From positions 71,694,699 through 71,758,698 of the forward strand of contig CM060307.1 of assembly GCA_030674185.1 (NCBI GenBank): 64,000 nt of DNA, read 5' to 3'. The position numbers were made by a program, and so were the translations under genes. The notes below the pieces were generated by a model. The model was not told the DNA's origin. It made no database searches and worked only from the letters and a program-made list of their open reading frames with translations. The stretch comes from Monoplex corrugatus (taxonomy: Eukaryota > Mollusca > Gastropoda > Littorinimorpha > Ranellidae). Positions within the stretch are counted from its first letter, which is position 1. Each line of letters starts with the position of its first letter. This document shows positions 23,389 to 33,925 of this stretch, in pieces.

Positions 23389-24313
23389 GGGGGGACAGAG
23401 TGAATTTTGGTCAATTTTTGATTTCTCAGCTTCTACCAAAGCTATCAAAGTGAAATTTGGCACACAGCTTCTTTATGGCAAAGGTAACTTATGTGCAAAC
23501 TTTGGATTCAATATATGCATTAGAAAAATATATGATTTTTTCCATTAAATATTACCTGTCAAAACGGTAGCGATTTTGCACCTCAACAATGAGTAGATCC
23601 ATCATGTAAAAAAGGTTTTGATTCTTTACAATGGTTTCATCTGATGTCCTTTTATGCAACAAAACATCAAGTGATTGGTGCACTAGTGGCCATTAGCAAG
23701 CAGTCTACATTTGACAATTTTTTCCTTTTCGGGTGGACCATAAAGAAATTAAATATCATGAAAACTTTAGAGACCTTTTGATAGTTTTTTTGCACTCAGC
23801 AGCCAAATTTACATAAGTGTGCCAAATTTTAGGTCAATAGCTTCTCTCTAGCCAAAGATATAAGAGGGGAAAACACATTACATGTACTTGCACACAAATT
23901 CAAGTTTTGAGAGAAAAACAGTTTCAAAAATTATAATTTGTTTCCAAATGTGAAAAAATATAAAATAGCATGATATATCATTTGAAATCATTTGAAAATG
24001 TACTCTCACCACTCTCTGGTATCACAGCAGTCAGAAAATTCTTTCAAAAGTCCCCAGCACCATATGCAGGTCCTTCATGCTCAAGAAGTTCTTGGCGTTC
24101 CCTGTGGCGAATGTCTTCAATTTTCTTTCTTTTTCTCTCAATCTTTTTATGACACCTACTTCACAAAACAAACAAATATAAATATTTAGAGGTAGTATTT
24201 AGGTAAATAACAACCAGAAAGATTTTATAGAGGATTTATTGTCACCAAAACTGCCTAAAACCCAAAACACAATTTTTCATGATTTTTTTTACCAAATTTC
24301 ACTAAGTCCCCCC
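23389..24313. mobile_element. 925-bp MITE-like element with terminal inverted repeats at TTAA
   Basis: The left end GGGGGGACAGAGTGAATTTT and the inverted right end GGGGGGACTTAGTGAAATTT match for about 35 bp with mismatches. Both ends are flanked by TTAA (23385-23388 and 24314-24317). The interior is AT-rich with no transposase. TTAA target duplication is the hallmark of piggyBac-type transposons, so a non-autonomous piggyBac-like element is the best guess. Confidence 0.75.
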
Positions 24314-24317
24314 TTAA

Positions 24318-24660
24318 CAAATCATTTATCACCAGTGTGGCGAGTGTGTATGAATTATTTCCTTCCATACAAAGGATCATAAATGGGCCCAAAGTTGTGC
24401 CAGATAGTGTCAGATTGCATTATTTTGCATTTGTTTTTGTTTGTTTTCTGGGGAAACATGCCCCCAGACCCCCCTAGATTTTCAGATATTTTTTTCGTTT
24501 GTCATTGGAAGCCCTGTTTCTGTCTGTCTGGTTGCCTCTGTCTGTGTCACATGCACATGTATATTACACAACACACACACACACACACACAGACATGCAT
24601 GCACACACACACACAGGGAGGACACAGAAAAAAAATGAGCCAAAATGTTCCCAGCCCTTT

Positions 24661-24707
<47 letters not shown>

Positions 24708-24769
24708 TGTCACAACTGGTCACAAATGGAGCAAAGATGAAGGATGGATTAGAGAATTTGTTAATATAA
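24318..24769. repeat. Repeat-like sequence and CA microsatellites
   Basis: Contains a dispersed-looking segment (gggaaacatgcccccagacc at about 24451) and CA tracts at 24572-24616 and 24665-24708. No gene seen. Confidence 0.6.
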
Positions 24770-25400
24770 GATGATTCGATACCACCCGCAGCATTTCAGT
24801 CCCAATCTCTTCAGTGAGTATGGGATTCCATACAAACTAATTTCTGATATCGAACCACAATGTGACTCCCCTGAATTCAGAAGATTCTCAGCTGAATGGA
24901 GATTTGCATATACAATGTCCTCATCAAGATACCTCCAGTCTAATACTTCATAGAAAGAACAGTCCAAACAGTGAAGAAAAGCTTTCTGAAAGCCCAAGAA
25001 AGAATATTGGACAGAGACATGGCTATGCAATGTCTTAGGACAACTCCCAGTGACCACACCCTCCCATCCCCTGCAGAACACCTCTACTCCCAGAAAGCTA
25101 TATCAAACATCTTTAACCTTATCATACTCCAGCCCAGTGATGCTGACCCAAATAAGTCTCAAACAGCATCAACAGTCACAAACAAAAAACAATACAACAA
25201 AAAACAAAAAAGACAAGATGGCATGGGGTAGCCCACCATTGCAGAAAGGACAACTGGTACAGATGGAGGACAAGAGTTGATTTGATCACCAGCAACTGTC
25301 ATCAAAGAGAGACCAGAGCCACTGTCTTATATTGTAAAAACCCAAAATGGTGACGCTTACTGGTGGAACAGATGACGCCTATGAGTGATGAAGTCACGGA
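24770..25400 (+). pseudogene. Ty3/Gypsy integrase remnant
   Basis: Two overlapping frames give FSEYGIPYKLISDIEPQCDS with PEFRRFSAEWRFAYT, then, after a frameshift at about 24955, RTVQTVKKSFLKAQ, LRTTPSDHTLPSPAEHLYS and a later GQLVQMED. This is the integrase core (the SDNGPQ aspartate block, here SDIEPQ) and the region after the catalytic glutamate of Gypsy elements. Substitutions, a frameshift and stops make it dead. Internal duplicates (aagctgcaaatcac) follow at 25390-25460. Confidence 0.75.
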
Positions 25401-26235
25401 TCAAGCTGCAAATCACTAGTCTGATCAAGACCAAGCTACAAATCACCTAGTGTGATCAATCTTCTGATGCCAGCCCTCAGCATTCCAAAGGTCAGCAAGA
25501 ATGAGAGAGTCAACTCAATGATGCCCCAGCTTCTCCCAGCCTGACCAGTCTATGGCCAACCAGCTATCAATACTCATGACAATCACAGAGCATGCCAAAA
25601 CCAGTAAACAGACTGATAGAAAACATGTGAAAACATTCTCAGGACGTAAGAAAAGACAAAAGCATGTACAAAGCATTCACGACAAGAAAACATATGTCGG
25701 GTCATACAGGCTCATATACATATACTGAAAAGCAGTCAGTGTCTGATGTAACTGTAGCTGAGCATAATAGTCTTTGTATTGAACAGCCTGCTCTGTCCGA
25801 TGTAATTAATGTCTTTGAATGATGCTGTCTCTTGGTTGTCATGTGTCTTGTCAGTGTGTATAAAAATTATGTAATGGTGTATTAGAGGGCCACACATACT
25901 ACTAAAGTGCTTGGACAGTTAAAACAACTTTACCATTACCAATACAACCAAGGACAATCAAACTGTGTTGCGACATGAACAAAAATACTGAAGTAATTGC
26001 ATTCTGCACAGATCATGTCAGTCAGCATAGGCAAGAATACTATGAAAGTGAAATTGTTTCCTCTTGACAGGACTGTTAGAAGTTTTACTTTATTTATTGT
26101 ATCGAACAATTTGAAGAGAAGGGATGTAGTGGTATAGTCATGTTTTATATTTTCAGTTTTCTGCATGAAACTGTACTGGTGCTAAACTACAGAGCATATA
26201 ATCCATATTGCAATAGTTTTTAATATAACTGGCAC
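25401..26235. other. Non-coding, probably 3' part of the decayed Gypsy element
   Basis: Stop-rich in all frames. No LTR pair could be identified. Confidence 0.4.
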
Positions 26236-27389
26236 CATGGCCAAGGGAAAAGAGGAAGAATACATAAAGATCCATAAGAAAATAAAGAATAGATGCAGTG
26301 AAGCTAAGGAAGCTTGGCTAGAAGCAAAATGAAGCGAAGAAAGCTTGGCTGGAAACAAAGTGCAAATAAATAGAAGACTGACACAAAACAGATCCTCAAG
26401 TTATAAGCAGAAACATTGAATAAATTGCCCTCAGGTTAAAGAGATGTGCATCAACTGGTTGCTTAAAATCAAAAGATAGTATGCTTATGCTTATCTTGGA
26501 AAAACACAAAATATTAGATAGAGGGGGAGAGTATGTGAAAGACCTTTTTGATGATGACAGAAACGAATAACATATTATAAGAATGAACGTTGAAGGACCA
26601 TCCATAATGAAAGATGAAGTTAGAGCAACATTGAAAAAGATGAAACTGCGAAAAGCCCCGGGACCAGACAGTATTACTACAGAAACGATAAAGGCCTAAA
26701 AGAATTTTGTATTGAAAAAATAACAGTCCTCTTAAATGAAATTCATGACACCAGAGAAATCCCCAAAGATATGTCAAAGTCAATTTTTTTTTTTTTTTTT
26801 TGGCACTTCCAAAGAAAGCAGGGGTCATAGAATGTGAATTCCATTGTACAGTCAGCTTGATGAGTCGTAACAAAATTCTGTTAAGAATGACCATGATGAG
26901 GACAAGGAACAGAATCAAAAAAGAACTAGCAGAAGGACAGTGTGGATTTGTTGAAGGGAAAGGAACTATTAATGCCATATATACATTCTAGGTACTATTA
27001 TAGAGAGGTCAGTTGAGTTGGTTATTTATGTTTTGTTGATTATACCATGACTTTGAATGGATAAGACACAAAGAATTGATCAACCAGCTAGAAAGGCTCC
27101 ATATTGGTGGAAAATATCTAAGAAGAATAATTAGAAATATGTATTGGGAACAAATAGCAGCAATGAGAATAGGAAACTATATAAGCTCTTTCCAAAACAT
27201 GAAAAGAAGGGTTAGGCAGGGTTGTGTTCTGTCACCAGATTTGTTTTAACTTTACAGCAAAACCATCATGAGAAACTTAGAAGAATGTCCTGGGATAAAG
27301 GTTGAAGGAAAAATGATAACTTTTGTTATGCAGATGACACCATGCAAATTGCATAAAATGAAAAAGACCCTTAAAATGTTGTGAATAGT
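26236..27389 (+). mobile_element. Family A copy 4, upstream half
   Basis: Degenerate plus-strand copy from the EN-RT linker through RT (QCGFVEGKGTINAIY, RRVRQGCVLSPDLF). The box A segment FVDYTKAFD is destroyed, YADD is lost, and an 18-T tract sits at about 26787-26804. It is interrupted at 27389 by the family D element and continues at 30530. Confidence 0.88.
27378..27389. repeat. Target-site duplication, left copy
   Basis: GTTGTGAATAGT, identical to 30518-30529; it belongs to the family A sequence. Confidence 0.93.
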
Positions 27390-27403
27390 CTTCTTTCTTT
27401 CTT

Positions 27404-30400
27404 TCATCTGCCGCTGGTGCCCTTCGGCGTCGCGGGGAGACACAGACGTCTGTCTGCAGCAAGGCGGGAGGCTTGATAGAGTGACAGGTCATGGGCTCGC
27501 AGGGTGTCAGCCACGGAGTCGCTCCATCGTCTCCGTGGTCTACCTCTGGCTTTCCAGCCAGTGTATCTGGTGGTGTATGCCCGTAGGGCCGGTTGGTCGG
27601 GCGGCATTCTGGTGAGGTGACCAAACCACCTGATCCTTTGTTGTTCGACATGGTGGAGAATTGGTGTTAGTCCGACCATGTTTCTGATCACCTCATTCTT
27701 GATCTTGTCGCGTCTGGTCTTGTTGACAGCTTTTCTCAGGCAGCGCATTTCACATGTGACCAATTTTCTCTCTAAGGCTTTTGTTAGGGCCCATGTCTGA
27801 CACTGGTATGTGAGTGTTGGAACGAAGATGGCGTTGATGAGTTTTGCCTTGGTGCTCACTGGGATGCTGGGATATTTCAGAAGGGGGGCGAGTTGGTAAC
27901 TGACTGCGTTCGCTTTCTGGCATCTTGTTTCTATCTCTCTGTCCAATTTTCCATCTTCAGTGAAGAGGCTGCCAAGGTATTTAAATTCTTTGGTCTGTTT
28001 CAGCTGGGTGCCGTTGATGTTGATGTCCAGCTTTCCTGGATTTCTGCTGACAGACATAACTTCTGTTTTGTTGATACTGATCTTCATATCATACTTCTCG
28101 CAGCTTGTGTTGAGTTGGTCTGTGTGTTCTTGAAGAGCTGCTTTGTTCTGATTCATCAAGGACTGGTCGTCAGCAAATAATAGTTCGTTCAGGGCCTCCA
28201 GATCTGGATTGGCTTCCTTTGTAATCTGGTCCATGTAGATCACGAAGAGAAGGGGAGAGAGTACGCAGCCTTGCCTGACCCCTGATGTAACCGGGAACCA
28301 GTCCGATGTTCCACTGGCTGTTCGGACTGCGCTCCTACTGTTGGCATAGATTGCTCTGATGTTATCAAGCAACTGCCCCTTCACGTCGTACTGCTCCAGG
28401 ATCTTCCAGAGCTTGTCTCTGTTGACTCGGTCAAAAGCTTTTTCTTGATCAACGAATACTGTATGCAGGTCTTGGTTGTATTCGATGGCTCTTTCACACA
28501 GCTGTCGGAGTGCGAAAATGGCATCTGTGCACCCTCTTCCTTTCCGAAAGCCAAACTGGGCATTGCTCAGTAGGTGTTCTGCTTTGGCTCTTGTGCGCTG
28601 TTCCAGAATCTTTGCATACATTTTCCCTACATGGCTGAGAAGTGAAATGCCTCTGTATGTGCTGCAGTCTTTCTTGCTGCCCTTCTTCTTCCAAATTGGC
28701 ACCACTATTGCATTTTGCCAGTCCATTGGTACTTTCCTCTCTTCCCATGCTTTCTGGAAGATGATGGTGAGCCACTTAACTCCCGTTTCTCCGCATGCAA
28801 GGATGGCTTCAGTTGTTATGCCATCATTGCCTGCTGCTTTGCCCTTTGGGCTGGTCTTAATTGCTTTTCGTGTTTCTGCTTCAAGGATTTGGGGCTCTAA
28901 CTGGTCTTTATAGCGTGGTGAGAACTGGGAGCTGGAAGCCTGGACTCCAGATGGGTTTAAAAGGTCTTTAAAATAGTCTTCCCATCTTTTCAGAATTTCC
29001 TCTTCTTTGTGTAGTGCCTCTCCATTTGCATCATTCACTACTGTTGTTGGGTTGAATGGCTCATCTCTTACTCTCATCGTCTTCACACTTTTGAAAAATT
29101 CTCTTGGGGAGTTCTTGCAAATTTCACTTAACTTCTCTCCATAGGTCGCCCAAGATTTTTCTTTGGAGGCTTTCACAACACGTTTACTATGTCTTCTTGC
29201 GATTCTGTACTTGACGTAGTCCTCTTCTATCTTGGTCTTGACCCAAGCTTTATATAGCTGCTTCTTTTTCTTGATGGCTTCCTTCACCTCTTGGTTCCAC
29301 CAGGCTGTAGCTTTCCTGTTTTTACCTCTACATTTCTTTGTCCCGCAAACTTCCCTTAAGGTGTTCAAGAGAGCTGGCTTGAAGGTGTTCCAGGCTTGTT
29401 CCATGATGAGGGGGGTTGTATCAATGGGGTCAAGTTTCACCTTGATAGCACTTTCAATCTGTTCTTGCACTTCTTTCTCTTCCAGTTTGAGGAGGTTGAT
29501 CTTTTCAGGCTGGTTCTTCCTAGCAGTTGTTATTTTTTCCTTCTGAGTACTGGAGGCCAGAATGACAGGCCTGTGGTCAGTGTCAAGGTTGGCATTGGGG
29601 ATGGCTTTTGAGTCTTTGATGGCGTAACGTGTTCTAGATCTTGCAAGTATGAAGTCGATTTGAGACGAGATGCTGAGGTCGTTCCATTTGTACCAGGTGT
29701 AAATTTGGGAGGCTCGATGTTGGAAAAAGGTGTTGGTGATGATCAGATCATGCTCTGCACATAGTTCCAGCACGTGGTTCCCGTTGTAATTGCAAGGTGT
29801 TCTGTGGTCACTGTGGGGTCCAAGATGTTTTGTCCACGGGTTTCTTCTCTCACCAACTCTGCCGTTGAAATCCCCCATGACATACAGGTCCTCTTTGTCA
29901 GGGGTGCTGTTGATGAGGTCGGAGAGCTCTTGATAGAATGAGTCTTTCTCCTCTTCTGAGTACGAATCGTTACACGGTGCATATGCTTGGATATAGTAGA
30001 CGATTTTGTTGGACTTTCTTACACCGATTTTAATCAATCTTTCTGATATGTATTCTGTACTCATGAGATTCTTTGCTATGTCTGGGTGTAGGATGAATCC
30101 CACACCATGCGTTGCTCTCTGGTCTTTCCTGACACCACTCCAGATGAGAACAAAGTTTGAATGGATTTCTTTCGTTCCTTCTCCTTTCTTCCTAGTGTCT
30201 GAAATGCCCAGGATGGAGATCTTTCTTTTGGTCATGAATTCCACAATTTCTGGTTCCTTGTCTGTTAGGCCGCAGATGTTCCATGTTCCAGTGTAGTCGC
30301 TATTCCTATCTCGATGTCCGTTTCCATTGCGAGGTCTTTTTCCGTTGGTATCCGTCCGTTTGTATCTCCTTTTAGTTTTCTTAGCGGTTGAAGAATCCCA

Positions 30401-30445
30401 AAGTCCAACCCCTCGTCCACGTCGTGGGAGACGGAAACAGGTCAA
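27404..30445 (-). CDS. Family D endonuclease-reverse transcriptase
   Basis: Uninterrupted frame of 1013 codons ending TGA at 27406-27404. APE-like endonuclease: TWN at 54-56, SDTR at 82-85 (families usually have Glu where Asp83 stands), GDFNGRVG at 191-198, QIDFIL at 262-267 and DTDH at 288-291. Reverse transcriptase: AGNDGITTEAI about 539-549, GFRKGRGCTDAI about 632-643, box A FVDQEKAFD with Asp666, GVRQGCVLSP at 722-731, and LLFADD with Asp759/Asp760. The C-terminal domain contains RIRWFGHLTRM and GRPRRRW. The listed first codon is TTG: the frame is open from an upstream TAG and no ATG occurs before residue 71, inside the endonuclease. Either initiation is non-AUG or the 5' end is slightly truncated. 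No stops or frameshifts, and key RT residues intact, so it was recently active. Confidence 0.93.
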   Translation of the reverse strand: MTCFRLPRRGRGVGLWDSSTAKKTKRRYKRTDTNGKRPRNGNGHRDRNSDYTGTWNICGLTDKEPEIVEFMTKRKISILGISDTRKKGEGTKEIHSNFVLIWSGVRKDQRATHGVGFILHPDIAKNLMSTEYISERLIKIGVRKSNKIVYYIQAYAPCNDSYSEEEKDSFYQELSDLINSTPDKEDLYVMGDFNGRVGERRNPWTKHLGPHSDHRTPCNYNGNHVLELCAEHDLIITNTFFQHRASQIYTWYKWNDLSISSQIDFILARSRTRYAIKDSKAIPNANLDTDHRPVILASSTQKEKITTARKNQPEKINLLKLEEKEVQEQIESAIKVKLDPIDTTPLIMEQAWNTFKPALLNTLREVCGTKKCRGKNRKATAWWNQEVKEAIKKKKQLYKAWVKTKIEEDYVKYRIARRHSKRVVKASKEKSWATYGEKLSEICKNSPREFFKSVKTMRVRDEPFNPTTVVNDANGEALHKEEEILKRWEDYFKDLLNPSGVQASSSQFSPRYKDQLEPQILEAETRKAIKTSPKGKAAGNDGITTEAILACGETGVKWLTIIFQKAWEERKVPMDWQNAIVVPIWKKKGSKKDCSTYRGISLLSHVGKMYAKILEQRTRAKAEHLLSNAQFGFRKGRGCTDAIFALRQLCERAIEYNQDLHTVFVDQEKAFDRVNRDKLWKILEQYDVKGQLLDNIRAIYANSRSAVRTASGTSDWFPVTSGVRQGCVLSPLLFVIYMDQITKEANPDLEALNELLFADDQSLMNQNKAALQEHTDQLNTSCEKYDMKISINKTEVMSVSRNPGKLDININGTQLKQTKEFKYLGSLFTEDGKLDREIETRCQKANAVSYQLAPLLKYPSIPVSTKAKLINAIFVPTLTYQCQTWALTKALERKLVTCEMRCLRKAVNKTRRDKIKNEVIRNMVGLTPILHHVEQQRIRWFGHLTRMPPDQPALRAYTTRYTGWKARGRPRRRWSDSVADTLRAHDLSLYQASRLAADRRLCLPATPKGTSGR

Positions 30446-30510
30446 GCTGGCTAACGGGGCTCTGGTGAAGCTGTGACTGGCCTAGCAAGCCGACAGTGGA
30501 TTCTTCAACC
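30386..30510. repeat. 13-bp inverted repeat near the family D 5' end
   Basis: 30386-30398 (GGTTGAAGAATCC) is the exact reverse complement of 30498-30510, with 99 bp between, so the first 130 nt of the transcript could fold into a long stem. Confidence 0.85.
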
Positions 30511-30517
30511 TTCAACC

Positions 30518-30529
30518 GTTGTGAATAGT
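30518..30529. repeat. Target-site duplication, right copy
   Basis: GTTGTGAATAGT, identical to 27378-27389. Confidence 0.93.
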
Positions 30530-31243
30530 AAAATAGTAAAAATAAAGAGTTGGAGCAAAATAGCAAGAAGACTGAAGTCATGGTAAAAAAAAACAAGAAA
30601 TCCCCTCATGCAAAATAACAACAAATGGCACAACATCGAGACAGGTTGATAAGTTTAAATATCTAGGAATGGTCATCTCACCAGACGGCAGATGCACATC
30701 AGAAATAGCCAGCAGTATCGGCCATGCCAAAACAGCAATCAAGAAGATGAAAAGCATTCTTACCAACAAATGCCTATCAGTAACATCTGGAAGATCAGGA
30801 AGAGAGTTCTTGAGTGTTTATACAACCGATGTTGTTGTGCGGTTTTGAGACATGGACAGTCAACACGCAAAATCAGAACAAGATTGAGGCAGCCAAGATG
30901 TGGTTTCTAAGAAGAATGTTTAGAGTTCCATGGATAGCAAAGAAAGCAAATGAGACAATCTTGAAGGAGGCAGACATAAGAAGATCATTAATAAAGAGGA
31001 TTAGGAAAAGACTAGCAACATTTATAGGTCATTTTATGAGGAAAGAGAAATTAGAGCACCTGGCCACAACAGGAAAGCTGGAGGGAAAGAGTATACCATA
31101 TAGACCCAGGGAGAAAATATTGGGCGGACTTGCTGGGTGGCTGAGGACAGAGAGGGTGGGAGATGTACTTGCAGTGACAAGGGATAGAATTGTATGGAAG
31201 GCCATGATCGCCAACACCACGCAGCAGGGCACATGATGATGAT
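30530..31243 (+). mobile_element. Family A copy 4, downstream half
   Basis: Resumes exactly where the upstream half stopped (NSKKTEVMV-like region) and runs through KFKYLGMVISPDGRCTSE, WFLRRMFRVPWIAKK and FIGHFMRKE to GGCACATGATGATG. The last 140 codons (30814-31236) remain open, but the copy as a whole is dead. Confidence 0.9.
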
Positions 31244-32060
31244 GCACCATGGCCAGTTAACATGAGCAGAATCATCCCTTCCCAGCCAACAGCAACTCTC
31301 TGTCTATGCCTTTGGCTACTGCTTCTGTGCTACCCTCTCCACTCCACTTCCAGCCTGACCTTGTGTGCAGACTAGCATTATTTTTTCTGTATGTTCTGGT
31401 TGTAGTTCATGTAGAATAAAGCCTGTTGTTGTCGAGCCAGTGTTCTCTCTGGATTTAATGGCTTGATTGCTACCAGCATTAAAAAAAACAAAAACAGAAC
31501 AAAACAAAACACAAACTACGGAACTCTTAAAACTTTCTGTGACTCATTCAAGTGTACAACTTACGGAGGTTTTGTCACATGTTTCAGCAGATGACGCGAC
31601 ATGGTCAAACTATTTCACTCACAGTAGGCAGTTCCTCTTTGTAGCGCGTCAGCTTTCCCCGAGGGGATGCCGGGGGCTCTTTCAGCATAGTATCCCCACC
31701 TTCTGGAAATTCTGTGCTAGAAATTTCCTCTTTTCTGTCACGCTCTTTGTTTCTGCTTTATCCCTCTGCTTTCTGTTATTTCTTCCTATCATTTTCCATC
31801 TTCCTGGTCCATTCATCTGTATATGTTCAATGAAGTCTTACATACTTTCTCTTAGGATGGATAATTGAGTACATGTGTTAAGTGCATTTTTGGCTCCATG
31901 GAAATTTGATGTGTGGAAGCAATTTTAGGTAATGTAGACCTGTTTTTATGTATGCTTTAGTGTCCTTAGTTATGCTTAATTTTGATTTGTACTCAGGTAC
32001 GTTTTTTTTTTTTTAAATCCCCTGTGATAAATTGGACAGAGTGTCAATGCCAAGGGCATA
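31244..32060. other. Non-coding sequence, possible LTR-like fragment
   Basis: Contains AATAAA with a T/G-rich stretch at 31415-31430 and a short A-rich tract (31478-31510). No ORF or repeat pair supports an LTR call. Confidence 0.35.
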
Positions 32061-32420
32061 TCCTGAAACTATGTGCGCAAATGTATCGATATATGTGCTT
32101 AATTTTCTTTTCTCTTTTTTCTGTTCAAGTGGGCCCTACTGTGTGTGTATTGAAATGGTTATAGCCCTGATATGGCTCCGTGCAGTTGGCTGGGCTTCAA
32201 ACAAAAATAACAATAACATTAATAGCACATCAGCAAATGACGGAATAGTCAGTACCATGGGTGTCTCCTTAGATTATGTGTGTAACTGTAAGTGCATTGA
32301 TATGGGTACTTAATTTTCTTTTCCCTTTTTCCTGTTGAAATATGATGCATGTTTTGAAACAGTTGTAGCCCTGTTATGGTTCTGTGCAGTCAGCTTGGCT
32401 TTAAAGAAAAATAACAATAA
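32061..32420 (-). repeat. Tandemly duplicated segment with dispersed 40-bp repeat copies 3 and 4
   Basis: About 150 bp (ttaattttctttt..., ending in the 40-bp motif and aaaataacaataac) occurs at 32061-32215 and 32273-32420, diverged. The 40-bp motif on the minus strand (32163-32200, 32367-32404) matches 4328 and 14542. The A-rich ending on the plus strand hints at a SINE tail. Confidence 0.7.
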
Positions 32421-32499
32421 CAACAAGATGTTAAGTGCTGCTCTGATTGCTGTTTTTTCCCACTTTCTTTAGACAGAATGATAAACCAAGGTCTTGCGT

Positions 32500-32561
<62 letters not shown>
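32500..32561 (+). repeat. (TG)n microsatellite
   Basis: About 31 uninterrupted TG units. Confidence 0.95.
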
Positions 32562-32563
<2 letters not shown>

Positions 32564-33502
32564 AGGAATCATCAAGTGGTGGTATACTGCAGCATATACA
32601 TAGCATGCATTAAAATCCTATGGTAATAGAAGACTTGTATCTGACAACATTCTGAAGAAAAATCCACTTGTGTTGGTTTCCAAAAATGATAAATGCATAC
32701 AAAAAAGGAAAACAAGTGGCTTTTTACTGTGGCAACATGCTTTACCAGAGAAGAACAACCTGGAAAGAGTTTGTATGGTATAATGAATCCAATTCCAATT
32801 CAGTCCTGATCTGTAAGAACTTGTTTCTAAGGCTTTCATCATGACAGATCAACAAAGTCATCTTTTGTTTCTGTCACATTTGTGTGTTGTTTTTATACTT
32901 TGGTATACACCGTGTGAGTACATTGAGCAGATAACACTCTTAACTCACATAGCAACCAGCTTGGTAATCTTTCTATGCTTGGAGTATGATGCATTGGTTC
33001 TTGTACTGTGGTGAAAGCGTAAGACAAAAATATTCATAATTATCACAGTGATTTGTTTGATCATTTACTCAAAATCCTTGATAAGAATCATGCAGAATTG
33101 TCATGATGTAAATACTGTGATTTGCTTGATCATTTACTCACTATCTTTGACAGAACTCGTACAGAATGATCATGATATGAATTGTGTTTGAAAGCTGTTG
33201 GGGAAAAAAAAACATGTTTATGCCACGAGAGTGCAGTTTGCTGAGTTCTGAATGTAGTTCCATATTTATTTAACCGATAATGAAAATAAGCTGAGGTGTC
33301 ATGTCATACAGAAGCTGGCCAAAAACAGACAAGTATGATGGACCTGTGTTTCTCTCCTCATGTCGGTGGCAGAACAGGCAGCAAGTCTGTATGCAATATA
33401 AGCAGTGTAAACAGTGATTCTGAGACAGTTTACATTTGATATGGAATAATGCAGTGTTTTTTGTCACAACAGAAAATTCCATGTGGCTGTTTCATCTCCA
33501 GA
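32562..33502. other. Non-coding, with a 76-bp duplication
   Basis: Bases about 33040-33115 and 33116-33190 are diverged copies (gtgatttgtttgatcatttactca). No gene recognised. Confidence 0.6.
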
Positions 33503-33640
33503 TGGTGCTGAGGGGCCTGAGGACCAGCGTGAGGAGGAGGTTGTCCTCCGTCCCGCCAGTCCCCCTCCTGTAGTGCTTGAACGACAGCAGCGCCGGTCTG
33601 AAAGGTTCCGCCGGCCCCCGACTGATACCAGTCTATAGAC
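33503..33640 (+). pseudogene. Possible Ty3/Gypsy polyprotein C-terminal end
   Basis: A GC-rich open stretch ends in a basic, proline-rich tail (RPASPPPVV, RRSERFRRPP) and TAG. Such RRS-R-RRPP tails close many Gypsy pol proteins. No integrase sequence was found directly upstream, and a ctccag just before could be a splice acceptor of an unrelated exon. Confidence 0.35.
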
Positions 33641-33671
33641 TTTAGACAGTGTAGATGTAGACGTGTTAGGC

Positions 33672-33925
33672 GTTAAAAAAGAGAGTTACTGCTGTTAGTA
33701 TTAGCTTTAGTTTTAGTGCTGGGCATTAAACAGAGTTCTTTCTGTTAGCAGTAGCTTTAGTTTTAGTGCTGGACATTAAACGAGAGTTATTTCTGTTAGT
33801 GTTAGCTTTAGTTTTAGTGATAGGCATTAACAAGAGAGTTATTTCTGTTAGTATTAGTTTTAGTACTGGGCATTAAACAAGAGAATTATTTCTGTTAGTA
33901 TTAGCTTTAGTTTTAGTCATTCAGT
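33672..33925 (+). repeat. About 57-60-bp tandem repeat, four to five units
   Basis: Units share ggcattaaac, gagagttatttctgttag and ttagctttagttttagt. Confidence 0.92.

Larger units (their letters stand above)
27390..30517 (-). mobile_element. Near full-length RTE-like retrotransposon (family D), nested insertion
   Basis: A 3128-bp element between perfect 12-bp direct repeats. The minus strand has a 72-nt leader, one EN-RT reading frame and a 14-nt tail of AAGA/AAAG units right after the stop codon. A length near 3.2 kb, a single EN-RT ORF, no ORF1 and a microsatellite tail are features of the RTE clade. The leader starts with two GGTTGAA units. Confidence 0.93.

Noticed and set aside
28476..28913. 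Plus-strand open frames over 27.9-30.3 kb
   Set aside because: They are antisense shadows of the family D endonuclease-RT frame.
31380..31500. Solo LTR near 31.4 kb
   Set aside because: AATAAA and a T/G-rich stretch are present, but no TG...CA ends, target duplication or second copy could be identified.
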